34,312 nucleotides of DNA from Megasphaera massiliensis (GTDB lineage: Bacteria > Bacillota > Negativicutes > Veillonellales > Megasphaeraceae), in NCBI RefSeq assembly GCF_000455225.1, contig NZ_HF954534.1:51660-85971 (forward strand), in the 5' to 3' direction. The first letter of the stretch is position 1. Each line of letters begins with the position of its first letter. Made by a program: the position numbers and the translations under genes. A model generated the notes under the pieces. It did no database searches and was not told the DNA's origin. It saw nothing but the letters and a program-made list of their open reading frames with translations. Of this stretch, positions 21,873-30,856 are shown piece after piece.

Positions 21873-24800
21873 TTACATGGCAAAGAGGTCGATCTGTTCG
21901 TCTTCCGGAAGGTCGCCTAAGCAGCCGTCTGCACTCATGGTGTCGATGAGGGACTGGGAAACCTTGCCGCGCATCTTGAGGTCGGCTTTGGAACTGAAGG
22001 GAGCGATGGCCCGTTCGGCCACGATCTGTTCGGCGACACTTTCGCCCAGGCCGTCGATGGCCGTAAAGGGCGGCAGGATCTTGCCGTCGCAGATGGTGAA
22101 TTTCGTCGCTGCCGAGCGGTTGATGTCGACGTTCAGGAAGGAGAAGCCGCGAAGGCTCATTTCCTTGGCCAATTCTAAGGCCGAATAGAGGTCTTGTTCG
22201 ATCTTGGAGGCACTCTTGCCCTTGGCGGCGATTTCCTTCATGGCCCGTTCCTGCCCTTCGAGGCCGTGGATCATGGCCGACAGTTTGAAGGCCTTGGCCC
22301 GGATGGTGAAGTAAGCGCAGTAGTAAGCCAGGGGCTGGTTGATCTTATACCAGGCGATGCGGAAGGCCATCATGACGTAGGCCACGGCGTGGGCCCTCGG
22401 GAAGAGGTAGCCGATTTTCTGGCACGATTCGATGAACCACTGAGGAATGTGCCCTTCTTTTAGTTCGCCTTCGTAGTCCGTCGTCTTTTGGCCCAGTTTG
22501 TTGGGCTTATCGATGCCCTTGCCCTTACGGACGTTTTCCATGACCTTGAAACTGGTCTTGGGTTTAATGCCGTGTTCGATGAGATAGTTCATGATGTCGT
22601 CACGGGTCGAGACGGCTTCCTTCAGGGGGACCGTCCCCGACGTGATGAGGTCCTGGGCGTTGTTCAGCCAGACGTCGGTACCGTGGGAGAAACCGGAAAT
22701 ACGGACCAGTTCCGAGAAGGTCTTGGGCTTGGTATCGACCAGCATCTGACGGACGAAGTTGGTCCCGAATTCCGGGATCCCCAGGCTTCCGACTTTGGAA
22801 CCCAGTTCTTCCGGCGTCACGCCGAGAGCCTTGGTCGAGCTGAAGAGGCTCATCGTGGCCGGGTCGTCGAAGGGAATGGTCGTGGCCTTGATATGGGTCA
22901 TGTCCTCTAACATGCGGATGACCGTCGGATCATCGTGGCCGAGGATGTCGAGCTTGACCAGACGGCCTTCGATGGAATGGTAATCGAAGTGGGTCGTAAT
23001 GATGCCGCTTTCTTTCTTATTGGCCGGGTACTGGACGGGGGTAAAGTGATGGACGTCCATATCGCGGGGGATAACCATGACGCCGCCCGGATGCTGGCCC
23101 GTCGTATTCTTGATGCCCGTGCAGCCTGACACGAGGCTGTTGATGTAAGCTTCATTGACGTGGATGCCCTTCTTCTCGGCCCATTTCATGACGTAGCCGT
23201 AGGCCGTCTTATCCTTGACGGCACCGATGGTACCGGCGCGGAAGACGTTGTCTTTCCCGAAGAGTTCTTCCGTATATTTATGAGCCTTGGGATGGTATTC
23301 GCCGGAGAAGTTGAGGTCGATATCGGGGACCTTGTCGCCGTCGAAACCGAGGAAAATGGCAAACGGAATGTTGTGGCCGTTCTTTAAGAGCGGTTCGCCG
23401 CATTCGGGGCAGGTCTTATCGGGCAGGTCGAAGCCGCCGCCGTATTCGCCCTTCGTGTAGAAGTGGCTCCAATGGCACTTGGGGCAGACGTAGTGCGGAG
23501 GAAGTGGGTTGACTTCCGTAATGCCGGACATGGTGGCTACGAAGGACGAGCCGACAGAGCCTCGAGAACCTACGAGGTAGCCGTCGTCGTTGGAGTGTTT
23601 TACCAGTTTATGGGCGATGTAATAGAGGACGCCGAAGCCGTGGCCCAGGATGGACGTAAATTCTTCTTCGAGCCGGTCTTCGACGATCTTCGGCAAGGGC
23701 GTGCCGTAGATTTCATGGGCCTTTTCGTAACACATGTGTTTCAAGGCTTCCGACGAGCCTGCGATCTGCGGGAAGTACAGCGTTTCCTTCGGGATCGGCC
23801 GGCAATCGTCGATCATGTCGTTGATCTTATTAGGGTTGGTAATGACCACTTCTCTGGCCCGGTCTTCGCCGAGGTAGGAAAATTCTTCCAGCATTTCGTC
23901 CGTCGTGCGCAGGTAGAGGTCTGGCTGGAATTCGGCATCTTTGAAGCCCTTGCCGGTCATGAGGATTTCCCGGTAGATCTTGTCTTCGGGATTCATAAAG
24001 TGGGCATCGCAGGTGGCGACGGTCAGTTTTCCCAGTTCGTCACCGATTTTTAAGATCGTCCGGTTGATGTCGCGCAGCCCTTCTTCATCGGCCACATAGC
24101 CTTCACGGACTAAGAAGCCGTTGTTGGTCAGAGGCTGGATTTCCAGGTAATCGTAGTAATCGGCGATCTTCTTTAATTCTTCGTAAGGAAGCCGTTTCTG
24201 GACCATGGAGCGGACCAGTTCGCCTGCTTCACAAGCCGAGCCCAGGACGAGGCCTTCGCGGTATTCGTCGAGGACGGCCCGGGGAATGCGCGGACGGCCG
24301 CGGTAGATGTATTTAAGGTGAGAAATGCTGACCAATTTGTACAGGTTGCGGATGCCCGTCTGGTTCTTGGCCAGGATGATGATGTGGTACGACTGGTCGA
24401 TTTTGTCATCGAAGAGGTAGCCTTCCATGCCGTAGATGACCTTGACGCCGTTGCTCTTGTCCGTCGAGATTTCCTGCAGGAGCGGGAAGGACTGGACGAC
24501 GCCGTGGTCGGTGACGGCAATGGCCGGATGATGCCATTTTTTGACGGTCTTAATGAGCTGTTTGACCGTAATCAAAGCGTCCATATCGCTCATGACCGTA
24601 TGGAGATGGAGTTCGACACGGGGCGTCGGGTTATGGTCTTCCCGTTCGACGGTCCCGCCGTCGGCTTCCATCATGTCATAGGCCATGAAGACGTAGTCGT
24701 TCTGGTAGTTGTCGTATTGGATATTGCCGTGGATGCGGACGTAGGCGCCGGGCTGCAGTTTTGTCTTGAGGCAGTCGTATTCTTCCGGCGTCAGGGTATT

Positions 24801-25511
24801 CTTGCGGCGGAATTTGCCGCTGCCGCCCTGGTTGCTGACGTCGAGGAACTTTTTGGCCGAAATACCGTTGGTGCTGTCGGCCATCTGGAAGGTCAAGAGG
24901 ATGCGCTTGGACTTCAATTCCCGGAACTCGACTTTGACGACCTTGCCCTGAAGGACGACGTCGTTCTGCTCTTCGCCGAGGACGTCGTTGATGGGGACCG
25001 GCTGGCCGCCAAAAGCCCGGCCCATCCAAACCCGGCTGTCGCCGCCGGTCTTAGTGCCGCCATTCCCCTTCTCGCCCTTGCTGACGCTGCACGACGAGAC
25101 GGAAGCGCACTGGCAGGCTTTTTTATAGTCTTCATCCTGATATAATTCTTCGTCGACGTCGTAGAGGGATTCGTACGAATCTTCGTGAGGAATGCCGTAG
25201 CCCTCGAGGTCATCCGTCGAGATGTCGGCAATCTGCCGCAAGGGATCGTTTTCCGGGATGGAAAGGGGCATGTCGCCGCCGTGGAAGACAGACGTCACCT
25301 GGTGTTCGACAGACACGTTGCCGTCGAGGCCCAGTTTCCGGCAGACCCGGTCGCGGAGGAGGTCCATATCGCCCGGCGCATAGGCCGACTCGGTCTTGAC
25401 CTTCCACCAATGGCTTTCCAGGTCAGCTGCAATGGAGGCGACGGCGACGGTCTGGCCGCCGTCGACGGGAATCAATATATCATTTTTAGGAACAATATGC
25501 CAAACTTTCAT
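21873..25511 (-). CDS. polC: DNA polymerase III PolC-type alpha subunit lacking the inserted exonuclease domain
   Basis: A 1212-aa replicative polymerase, about 200 aa shorter than typical PolC (about 1430). Order: N-terminal domain; OB fold (about 183-285); PHP domain from RVELHLHTVMSDMD (298-311); zinc ribbon CPKC...CPEC (676-704); catalytic PDIDLNF (D730, D732) and KLDILG (D855); C-terminal helix-hairpin-helix-type region. In Bacillus PolC a DEDD proofreading exonuclease of about 170 aa is inserted in the PHP domain after the GxEA strand. Here GMEGYLFDD (361-369) runs within a few residues into YHIIILA (375-381), so the exonuclease is absent without any frameshift. All nine PHP metal-ligand positions appear intact (H302, H304, D311, H336, E363, H376, C427, D502, H504). 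The start has AAAGGA upstream. It lies 32 bp after vanW. Confidence 0.95.
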   Translation of the reverse strand: MKVWHIVPKNDILIPVDGGQTVAVASIAADLESHWWKVKTESAYAPGDMDLLRDRVCRKLGLDGNVSVEHQVTSVFHGGDMPLSIPENDPLRQIADISTDDLEGYGIPHEDSYESLYDVDEELYQDEDYKKACQCASVSSCSVSKGEKGNGGTKTGGDSRVWMGRAFGGQPVPINDVLGEEQNDVVLQGKVVKVEFRELKSKRILLTFQMADSTNGISAKKFLDVSNQGGSGKFRRKNTLTPEEYDCLKTKLQPGAYVRIHGNIQYDNYQNDYVFMAYDMMEADGGTVEREDHNPTPRVELHLHTVMSDMDALITVKQLIKTVKKWHHPAIAVTDHGVVQSFPLLQEISTDKSNGVKVIYGMEGYLFDDKIDQSYHIIILAKNQTGIRNLYKLVSISHLKYIYRGRPRIPRAVLDEYREGLVLGSACEAGELVRSMVQKRLPYEELKKIADYYDYLEIQPLTNNGFLVREGYVADEEGLRDINRTILKIGDELGKLTVATCDAHFMNPEDKIYREILMTGKGFKDAEFQPDLYLRTTDEMLEEFSYLGEDRAREVVITNPNKINDMIDDCRPIPKETLYFPQIAGSSEALKHMCYEKAHEIYGTPLPKIVEDRLEEEFTSILGHGFGVLYYIAHKLVKHSNDDGYLVGSRGSVGSSFVATMSGITEVNPLPPHYVCPKCHWSHFYTKGEYGGGFDLPDKTCPECGEPLLKNGHNIPFAIFLGFDGDKVPDIDLNFSGEYHPKAHKYTEELFGKDNVFRAGTIGAVKDKTAYGYVMKWAEKKGIHVNEAYINSLVSGCTGIKNTTGQHPGGVMVIPRDMDVHHFTPVQYPANKKESGIITTHFDYHSIEGRLVKLDILGHDDPTVIRMLEDMTHIKATTIPFDDPATMSLFSSTKALGVTPEELGSKVGSLGIPEFGTNFVRQMLVDTKPKTFSELVRISGFSHGTDVWLNNAQDLITSGTVPLKEAVSTRDDIMNYLIEHGIKPKTSFKVMENVRKGKGIDKPNKLGQKTTDYEGELKEGHIPQWFIESCQKIGYLFPRAHAVAYVMMAFRIAWYKINQPLAYYCAYFTIRAKAFKLSAMIHGLEGQERAMKEIAAKGKSASKIEQDLYSALELAKEMSLRGFSFLNVDINRSAATKFTICDGKILPPFTAIDGLGESVAEQIVAERAIAPFSSKADLKMRGKVSQSLIDTMSADGCLGDLPEDEQIDLFAM

Positions 25512-25543
25512 CGATTATCCTTTCTTTCAGGCACGATGGCAGG

Positions 25544-27094
25544 CTACTCTTCGTCCGAATAGTCCTCTTCATCGTAAGCGTCTTCGTCATCGCCGGCAGG
25601 AGCTGCCGTGACGTTGAATTCCATCATGTCGTGGGGCGCATTGAGGAGCGGATCCTGGGGCTCGAGATCGGCCGTGCTGACGACTTCTTCACTGTCTCCG
25701 TCAGGCGTCAAAACGATGGCGTCATTGGGATCGTAATGCGACGTGATGAGGTCGATATGACGGTCGCCGTCGCTGTAGGTCACGGTCCGGCGGATGGTGA
25801 TGTCGTGGCCGTCGTAGCCAAACTGCTTCAGCGTATCGTCGGTGACGCTGTCATCGTGCTTCTTTATGATCTTGTGCGGTAAATTCTGGAGATGGGTCGT
25901 TTCAAAGGTGACCGTGCTGGTATCGGCGTGGTTGCCTAAGATATACGTCGTCACCGTGTTGGCCCCGACGACGGTATAGACGGCGACGGGGTGCTGGAAG
26001 GGGTTGGTAAAGGCAAAATCAAGGCCGTCATCGGCAACGGTAGCATCCATGCCGACCGGTACGTAGGCTGCCGGAGCGAAATGCGGTTCCCGGCTGGCGA
26101 TGAAGAGGCCCGCCCGAAGGGCTGCGTTGAACAAGGTCGTGCTGACCTGGCAGACGCCGCCGCCGACGGATTGTTCCAGTCTGTTTTCAAAATAGGACGG
26201 GGCCTGTTTGTAGCCCTTATCTGCCGTTCGCGTGCCGACGTATTTATTGAATGAAAAGTCCTGTTGGCTGGCGACGAAGGCATGATTCAGCCGTTCCTGG
26301 GCCAATTTGATATTCGTATTGCGATCCGGATTGCTGTTGTCGAAATGGGTCGTGTAATAAGACAGGACCGTATCGATGTCCTTCAAGTCATCGCTCTTGA
26401 TATCGGCCTGCTGCCGACTGTCAACGGGGACGTCGATATCGCCGGTCTGGCCCTTATGCAGGCTGTCGGCAATGGAATCCTTGAGGCCTGCCGTATTGAT
26501 GACGATGCGGTCTTTTTCCGGTTCGACGGCGACGGTCTTATTGTCTTCCTTGACATAGGCAAAGGCATTTTCCGGATCCTTGTCGTGTTTGTCGTGGAGA
26601 TCGCTCAGGGCCTTGTCGAGTTTTTCTTCATCGACGGCAATGGCCAAGGGGATGTCCTTGCCATGCATCAAGGTCGTCGCCACGTCAGCTACGCGCTCCC
26701 AAGGCATGCCCTGCCGTCCGATGAGATGGAGTTCATCGTCGATGTACTGGCGGTCGAGCTTGGCCCCGAGGTCATCGAGGTTCAGCGTCGTATCGACGCC
26801 GTCCGCTGCCAGATGGAGCTTGCGCCCTTCGATATCTTTGGCATGGATGTCGAGGTAATTGGCAATATCTTCATCGGTCATGCCCTGGACTGAATGACCG
26901 TCGAGGGTCACCATCTGTTCGGCCCTCGTCTGGGCGGCAAAGAATCCGCCGAAGCCCAAGATGCACAGGGCTGCGACGACACCGCCTATTTTTTTCCATG
27001 ACCGAGACTTCGGAGCCGGCAGCCCATGCTTTTCACGATACCGGCGGCGGTATTCCTTCATTCTCTCTTTTCGTTCCTTTTCTGCTTCCGTCAC
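25544..27094 (-). CDS. VanW-family protein with N-terminal membrane anchor and PG-binding-like domain
   Basis: A 516-aa envelope protein. A very basic cytoplasmic head (KERKERMKEYRRRYREKHG) is followed by one transmembrane helix at about residues 36-54 (IGGVVAALCILGFGGFFAA). Next is a PG_binding_4-like region (about 60-230), then the VanW domain with KYVGTRTADKGYKQAPSYF and the diagnostic GGGVCQVSTTLFNAALRAGL (about 310-330). It ends in an Asp/Glu-rich tail. VanW proteins accompany some glycopeptide-resistance clusters, but stand-alone copies are common in Firmicutes and their reaction is unknown; no van genes are nearby. It lies 8 bp after holA and 32 bp before polC, in the replication/competence run. 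Confidence 0.9.
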   Translation of the reverse strand: MTEAEKERKERMKEYRRRYREKHGLPAPKSRSWKKIGGVVAALCILGFGGFFAAQTRAEQMVTLDGHSVQGMTDEDIANYLDIHAKDIEGRKLHLAADGVDTTLNLDDLGAKLDRQYIDDELHLIGRQGMPWERVADVATTLMHGKDIPLAIAVDEEKLDKALSDLHDKHDKDPENAFAYVKEDNKTVAVEPEKDRIVINTAGLKDSIADSLHKGQTGDIDVPVDSRQQADIKSDDLKDIDTVLSYYTTHFDNSNPDRNTNIKLAQERLNHAFVASQQDFSFNKYVGTRTADKGYKQAPSYFENRLEQSVGGGVCQVSTTLFNAALRAGLFIASREPHFAPAAYVPVGMDATVADDGLDFAFTNPFQHPVAVYTVVGANTVTTYILGNHADTSTVTFETTHLQNLPHKIIKKHDDSVTDDTLKQFGYDGHDITIRRTVTYSDGDRHIDLITSHYDPNDAIVLTPDGDSEEVVSTADLEPQDPLLNAPHDMMEFNVTAAPAGDDEDAYDEEDYSDEE

Positions 27095-27102
27095 GCTCTA
27101 AC

Positions 27103-28131
27103 CTACCTTTTCAGACTACAATAAAGACAAATAAGGGCTCCCATATCGGCCGGCGACGCCTTCCCGCTGCGGATATGGAGCTGTAAGGTAAAAATATTGC
27201 AAATACAACGTTCTAACTCTTCTATTGTCCAATAAGATGCGACTTTTTGCAAGTGATATATGACATATTTCGCACTTCGCCCCTTATTGATCGCCGTCAG
27301 GACCTGTTCGCGCTGGGTCTTTCCGGCATGGGCCTTCAACAGTTCTTTATACGACAAGAGGAGCCGCAGTCGCGACAGCATGTATCCCGTGTTCTTCAAA
27401 AAGGCATCTTGCTTGCTGAACAGCCCTTCGACAAAGGGCAGTGTCTTTTCCCCATTGCGGCGGAGGAAGGCATCCATAAAGGTGAAGAGGTTCTTTTCCA
27501 TGGTGCCGGCAAAGAGATCGGCCAAGTCATCCGGTCCGATGCTCTGTTTCCCAGCGGGCAAGGTGATGCACAATTTATCGAGTTCGGAAAAGACGTAGAG
27601 CAGGGAGATGCTGCCCCAGGTCTGGAACAGGTCCTGCAAAAAGACGACGCCGTCGCGGCTGAGGCTCTTGCCCTGTTTCTTCAGGTACGCCGTCACGTAA
27701 GGCATGACATTTTTTTCGCTCACGGCTTCGGCAGCGACGACCCGGGCCATGGGCTTCAAGGCCTTAAAGAAAGCGCTTCCCGTATCGACGTTGCCCTTGC
27801 TGTAAAACAAGAGGCTGTTGCCGTCGTCGAGGCGTCCCGCTTCGTCGAGGAACCACTGTTCTTCTTTGCTCACTTTGCTCCGCGACCGGCCGCCCCGCTT
27901 CAAGGGCAGAAAGGGACAGTCGTACCAGACGGTGATCGTGCCGCTGCTAAAGAGGCTCGTCCCCTGAAAGGATTCGACGACCGTTGCCGCCGCCGCATCT
28001 TTTTGAAAGGTCTGCACTTCAGCGTCGCCGCCGGACCGTTTCCGGGCCGCTTCAAAAAACTGTCTCCGCCCCTCTTCCATGAGGTAGGCTTCGGACCCGT
28101 AGATGATCATTATATTTTTAGCATTATTCAT
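27103..28131 (-). CDS. holA: DNA polymerase III delta subunit (clamp loader)
   Basis: A 342-aa clamp-loader wrench subunit. The N-terminal AAA+-like domain begins IMIIYGSEAYLMEEG (the family G-x-E-x-x-L motif). PFLPLKRGG and LLFYSKGNVDTGSAFFKALK follow. The middle helical lid carries SLSRDGVVFLQDLFQTWGSISLLYVFSELDKL, and the C-terminal collar domain ends in GALICLYCSLKR. Length and order match HolA. The ATG overlaps the comEC stop by 4 bp, the usual comEC-holA coupling in Firmicutes. The delta subunit opens the beta clamp, working with tau and delta', encoded elsewhere. Its placement upstream of polC puts two replisome genes in one transcription unit. Confidence 0.92.
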   Translation of the reverse strand: MNNAKNIMIIYGSEAYLMEEGRRQFFEAARKRSGGDAEVQTFQKDAAAATVVESFQGTSLFSSGTITVWYDCPFLPLKRGGRSRSKVSKEEQWFLDEAGRLDDGNSLLFYSKGNVDTGSAFFKALKPMARVVAAEAVSEKNVMPYVTAYLKKQGKSLSRDGVVFLQDLFQTWGSISLLYVFSELDKLCITLPAGKQSIGPDDLADLFAGTMEKNLFTFMDAFLRRNGEKTLPFVEGLFSKQDAFLKNTGYMLSRLRLLLSYKELLKAHAGKTQREQVLTAINKGRSAKYVIYHLQKVASYWTIEELERCICNIFTLQLHIRSGKASPADMGALICLYCSLKR

Positions 28132-30220
28132 AGATGTTCCTCAACAAATGTAGACAGGTGCCACCTTCCACGCCGACGGGCCAGGCGCAGTTGTCCGTCC
28201 CGAGACGGAAGGTAGGCAGGAACGCCGAAACTGTCGGCCGCCTCGCTCCACTCGGAAAAGGCTCCGTCCCCGCGGCGTCCTTCATAGACGACGGTGGCCA
28301 TGGCCGAGGCCGGAAAGGCCCTTCCGTCCCAACCGTCAAGAGATCGGAACTCCCAAAGGAGGGCCTCGTCGGAAAAGGACTTGGGCACGGCTCGTGCACC
28401 GCCATAGGGAATATCCCCTGTCCCCGGTCCCTTCAGGAAGGTGAATTCTTTTTGAAACAAGGCTTCTGTGTAAGCCCTTTCCTCCCCTTCGACGACGCAC
28501 CGGCGAAGGGTGAAGATGCCGTTGGCCCGAAGGGCCGGGATGACGACGACAGCCGCCTGGTCGGGATGGGAGAATCTCGATTTATTATACCATAAATCGG
28601 CCGATCTATCTTCATAAATAATGGCCGTCGCCTGATCGCGGCCGGCATCAAAAATCAGCACGCCCGGCCCGGACGGCCGCACCATGAAGCTTATGGCCAA
28701 CGAAATAATGAGGGGCAGGAACAACGTCTTTCGAAGGGGCCGAAAAAAGACGACGGCCACCAAAAGATACCAGGTCAGCCAGGCCCAAAGCGACGGCTGG
28801 CCGGCCCACAGGCGGCTCCCCGGAAGGGCGGCGATAAAGGCATTGCCCTTGAGTGCCAGGGCCAGAAAGGGCTTCAATCCCCAGAGGATCAAGTCGGCCC
28901 CGGCTCCATACACTAAGGACAAGACGGAAGCGCCAAGACCGAGGACCATGACCCCATCGAGGACCGGTGCCACGACGGCGTTGGCCAAGAGCGAATAGAC
29001 GGGAAAGGAAAAGAAGGCCGAAAAGAGGATGGGCACGACCAGGACTTGGGCGGCCAGGGACACGGACAGGCAGTTTCGCAAAAATTCCGGTAAAAACGAA
29101 AGGCCGGTCGCGATCCGTTTATAGAACAGCACGATGCCCGCCGACGCACTGCACGACAGGCGAAAACTCAAATCGAAGAAGAGGTAGGGACTGTACAGCA
29201 GCATGGCCGCAACGGCCAGAGCCAGGGCGTGGCCTGCCGTATAATCCCGGCGTGCCGTCAGGCTGAAGGCACTGAGGGAGCCCATGATGGACGCCCGGAC
29301 GACAGGCGACGTAAAATCAGCCAAGGCGCTGTAAAGGAGGAGAAAGGCTGCCGACAAGATAAAGAGCGGTGTCCCCCGAAGGCCGAAAGCCCGGCCGATA
29401 ATCTGCAGGACGGCTAAGAGCAGGGCTACGTGCGAGCCGGATACGGAGAGGATATGAATGAGACCTGTCGTGCTGAAGGACTCGATAAGGCCCGGCGGCA
29501 GTTCATCGTAGTGGCCGCCAAAGAGGAGGCTCGACAAGACCGGCCCATAATCCGCCCCGAGGACAGCATCATATCGCCGGGTTAAGGCCTTTCGCAAGTC
29601 CTGCAAAAAAGCCCTGAAGCCCGTCGGTTCTGCCAGGCGTCGGACGTCCCTTCCCTCCTTGGCAAAGAGGCGCAGCCACACGCTTTTTTCCCGATCGCGG
29701 CGGCGGGCGTCGTACATGCCGTCGTTTTTATAATACGTCAGTGGCCGGCTCTGACCGGTGATCTGAAGGGTTTCTCCGACAGCCGGCCCGTCGGGGACGG
29801 TCACGTAGGCCTTGCCGGCACCGGGGTACACCCGATTCTCATCGCCGTAGGCATAGGAGGCAACATCCAGGACGTAGCGCCCCATCGGTCCCGCTTCGCT
29901 CGTAAAGGTGCCTCTTTTTTCAGATACCGTCCCTATGGCGACGAGATCAGCTCCGGCGGCCTGATGGGGCAAAGCGTCGTAGCTGTCGGAAGCCAGTTGA
30001 AGCCGGCCGGCACCGAGGCAAAAAAAGACGGGAATCAGGAAGAAGAAAAAGGCCTTTCGCCCATACCGGGCGCCCAGTCCCATCCCCAAGAGGGCTAAAA
30101 GAAAAAGGCCCCCCACCAAGGAAGGGGCAGTGAAAGGCGGTCGGCAGCAGCAATGCCGGCACTCAGGGCCAGCACCAAAGAGAGGCTGAGCCAAATCAGC
30201 CGCAGGGCCGGAAGGGTCAT
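28128..30220 (-). CDS. comEC: ComEC/Rec2 DNA-uptake channel, frameshifted near the 5' end and lacking the MBL motif
   Basis: The ComEC competence channel domain is clear: TGLIHILSVSGSHVALLLAVL, SPVVRASIMGSL and about ten hydrophobic helices. The likely start is the ATG at 30220, which overlaps the comEA TGA by 4 bp. It opens MTLPALRLIWLSLSLVLALSAG, but that frame ends after about 42 codons, just past a six-G tract (30109-30114). The frame after the tract continues as GGLFLLALLGMGLGARYG. Adding one G restores a single frame of about 697 aa. Without it, translation would have to begin at a poor internal TTG (30194). The C-terminal about 190 aa retain metallo-beta-lactamase-like strands (GVLIFDAGRDQATAII; VVVIPALRANGIFTLRRCVVEG) but no HxHxDH. 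The site may be a real mutation, a phase-variable tract, programmed slippage or a sequencing error. Confidence 0.85.
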
Positions 30221-30741
30221 AAGCCGACCTGATCCTTTAATTTTTGGAATTTAGCCGGTCCGATTCCCTTGACCTTCTGCAATTCGTCGATGCTGGTAAA
30301 GGCGCCGTGCTCCCGACGGTAGGCGATGATATTGTCGGCCATGGAAGGTCCGATACCGGGCAGGGTCATGAGCTTTTCGGCATCGGCCTGATTTAAAGAC
30401 ACCTTGCCCTCGTCGATCGGTGCCGGCGGTACGCCGTTCCAGTCATAAGGGATGTGGACATGCATGCCGTCCGCCGCCCTTGCAGCCAGGTTCACAGATG
30501 CCGTATCGGCATAGGCCGCCATCCCCCCTGCCGTCTCTACAGCTTCGCCGACGGTCTGTTCCCCATCGAGGGCATAAAGTCCCGGCCTATGTACGGCGCC
30601 CGTCACGTAGATAAAGGCCTTGTCGGGCAAGACCTCTTCGACGACCGGCACCGGTTCGGCCACGACCGGAAAGAGGTGCTCACTGAATTGACTCACAGCC
30701 AAAAAAGCGGCTAAGGCGCCAAAAATGACGATTTTCTTCAT
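30217..30741 (-). CDS. comEA: ComEA-like DNA-binding competence protein (SLBB + helix-hairpin-helix)
   Basis: A 174-aa protein with an N-terminal membrane anchor (residues 1-20, MKKIVIFGALAAFLAVS). An SLBB/soluble-ligand-binding domain follows (AFIYVTGAVHRPGLYALDG, about 42-95), then a C-terminal tandem helix-hairpin-helix, with VSLNQADAEKLMTLPGIGPSMADNII and FTSIDELQKVKGIGPAKFQKLKDQVGL. This is the ComEA domain order. It binds incoming double-stranded DNA on the outer face of the membrane and passes it to ComEC, encoded directly downstream with a 4-bp overlap. In an outer-membrane Firmicute it would act in the periplasm. A GAGGAGGG ribosome binding site precedes the ATG. It is the first gene of the comEA-comEC-holA-vanW-polC run. 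Confidence 0.93.
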   Translation of the reverse strand: MKKIVIFGALAAFLAVSQFSEHLFPVVAEPVPVVEEVLPDKAFIYVTGAVHRPGLYALDGEQTVGEAVETAGGMAAYADTASVNLAARAADGMHVHIPYDWNGVPPAPIDEGKVSLNQADAEKLMTLPGIGPSMADNIIAYRREHGAFTSIDELQKVKGIGPAKFQKLKDQVGL

Positions 30742-30856
30742 GGTTCGTCCCTCCTCGATGGTAAGCTATACCTACAGTTTGCCTTATGAGGACGAGACGG
30801 AGGGAAAGTTTAATCGCATTTTAACCGGAAATCCCCTGTTTCACGAAAGATTTATA

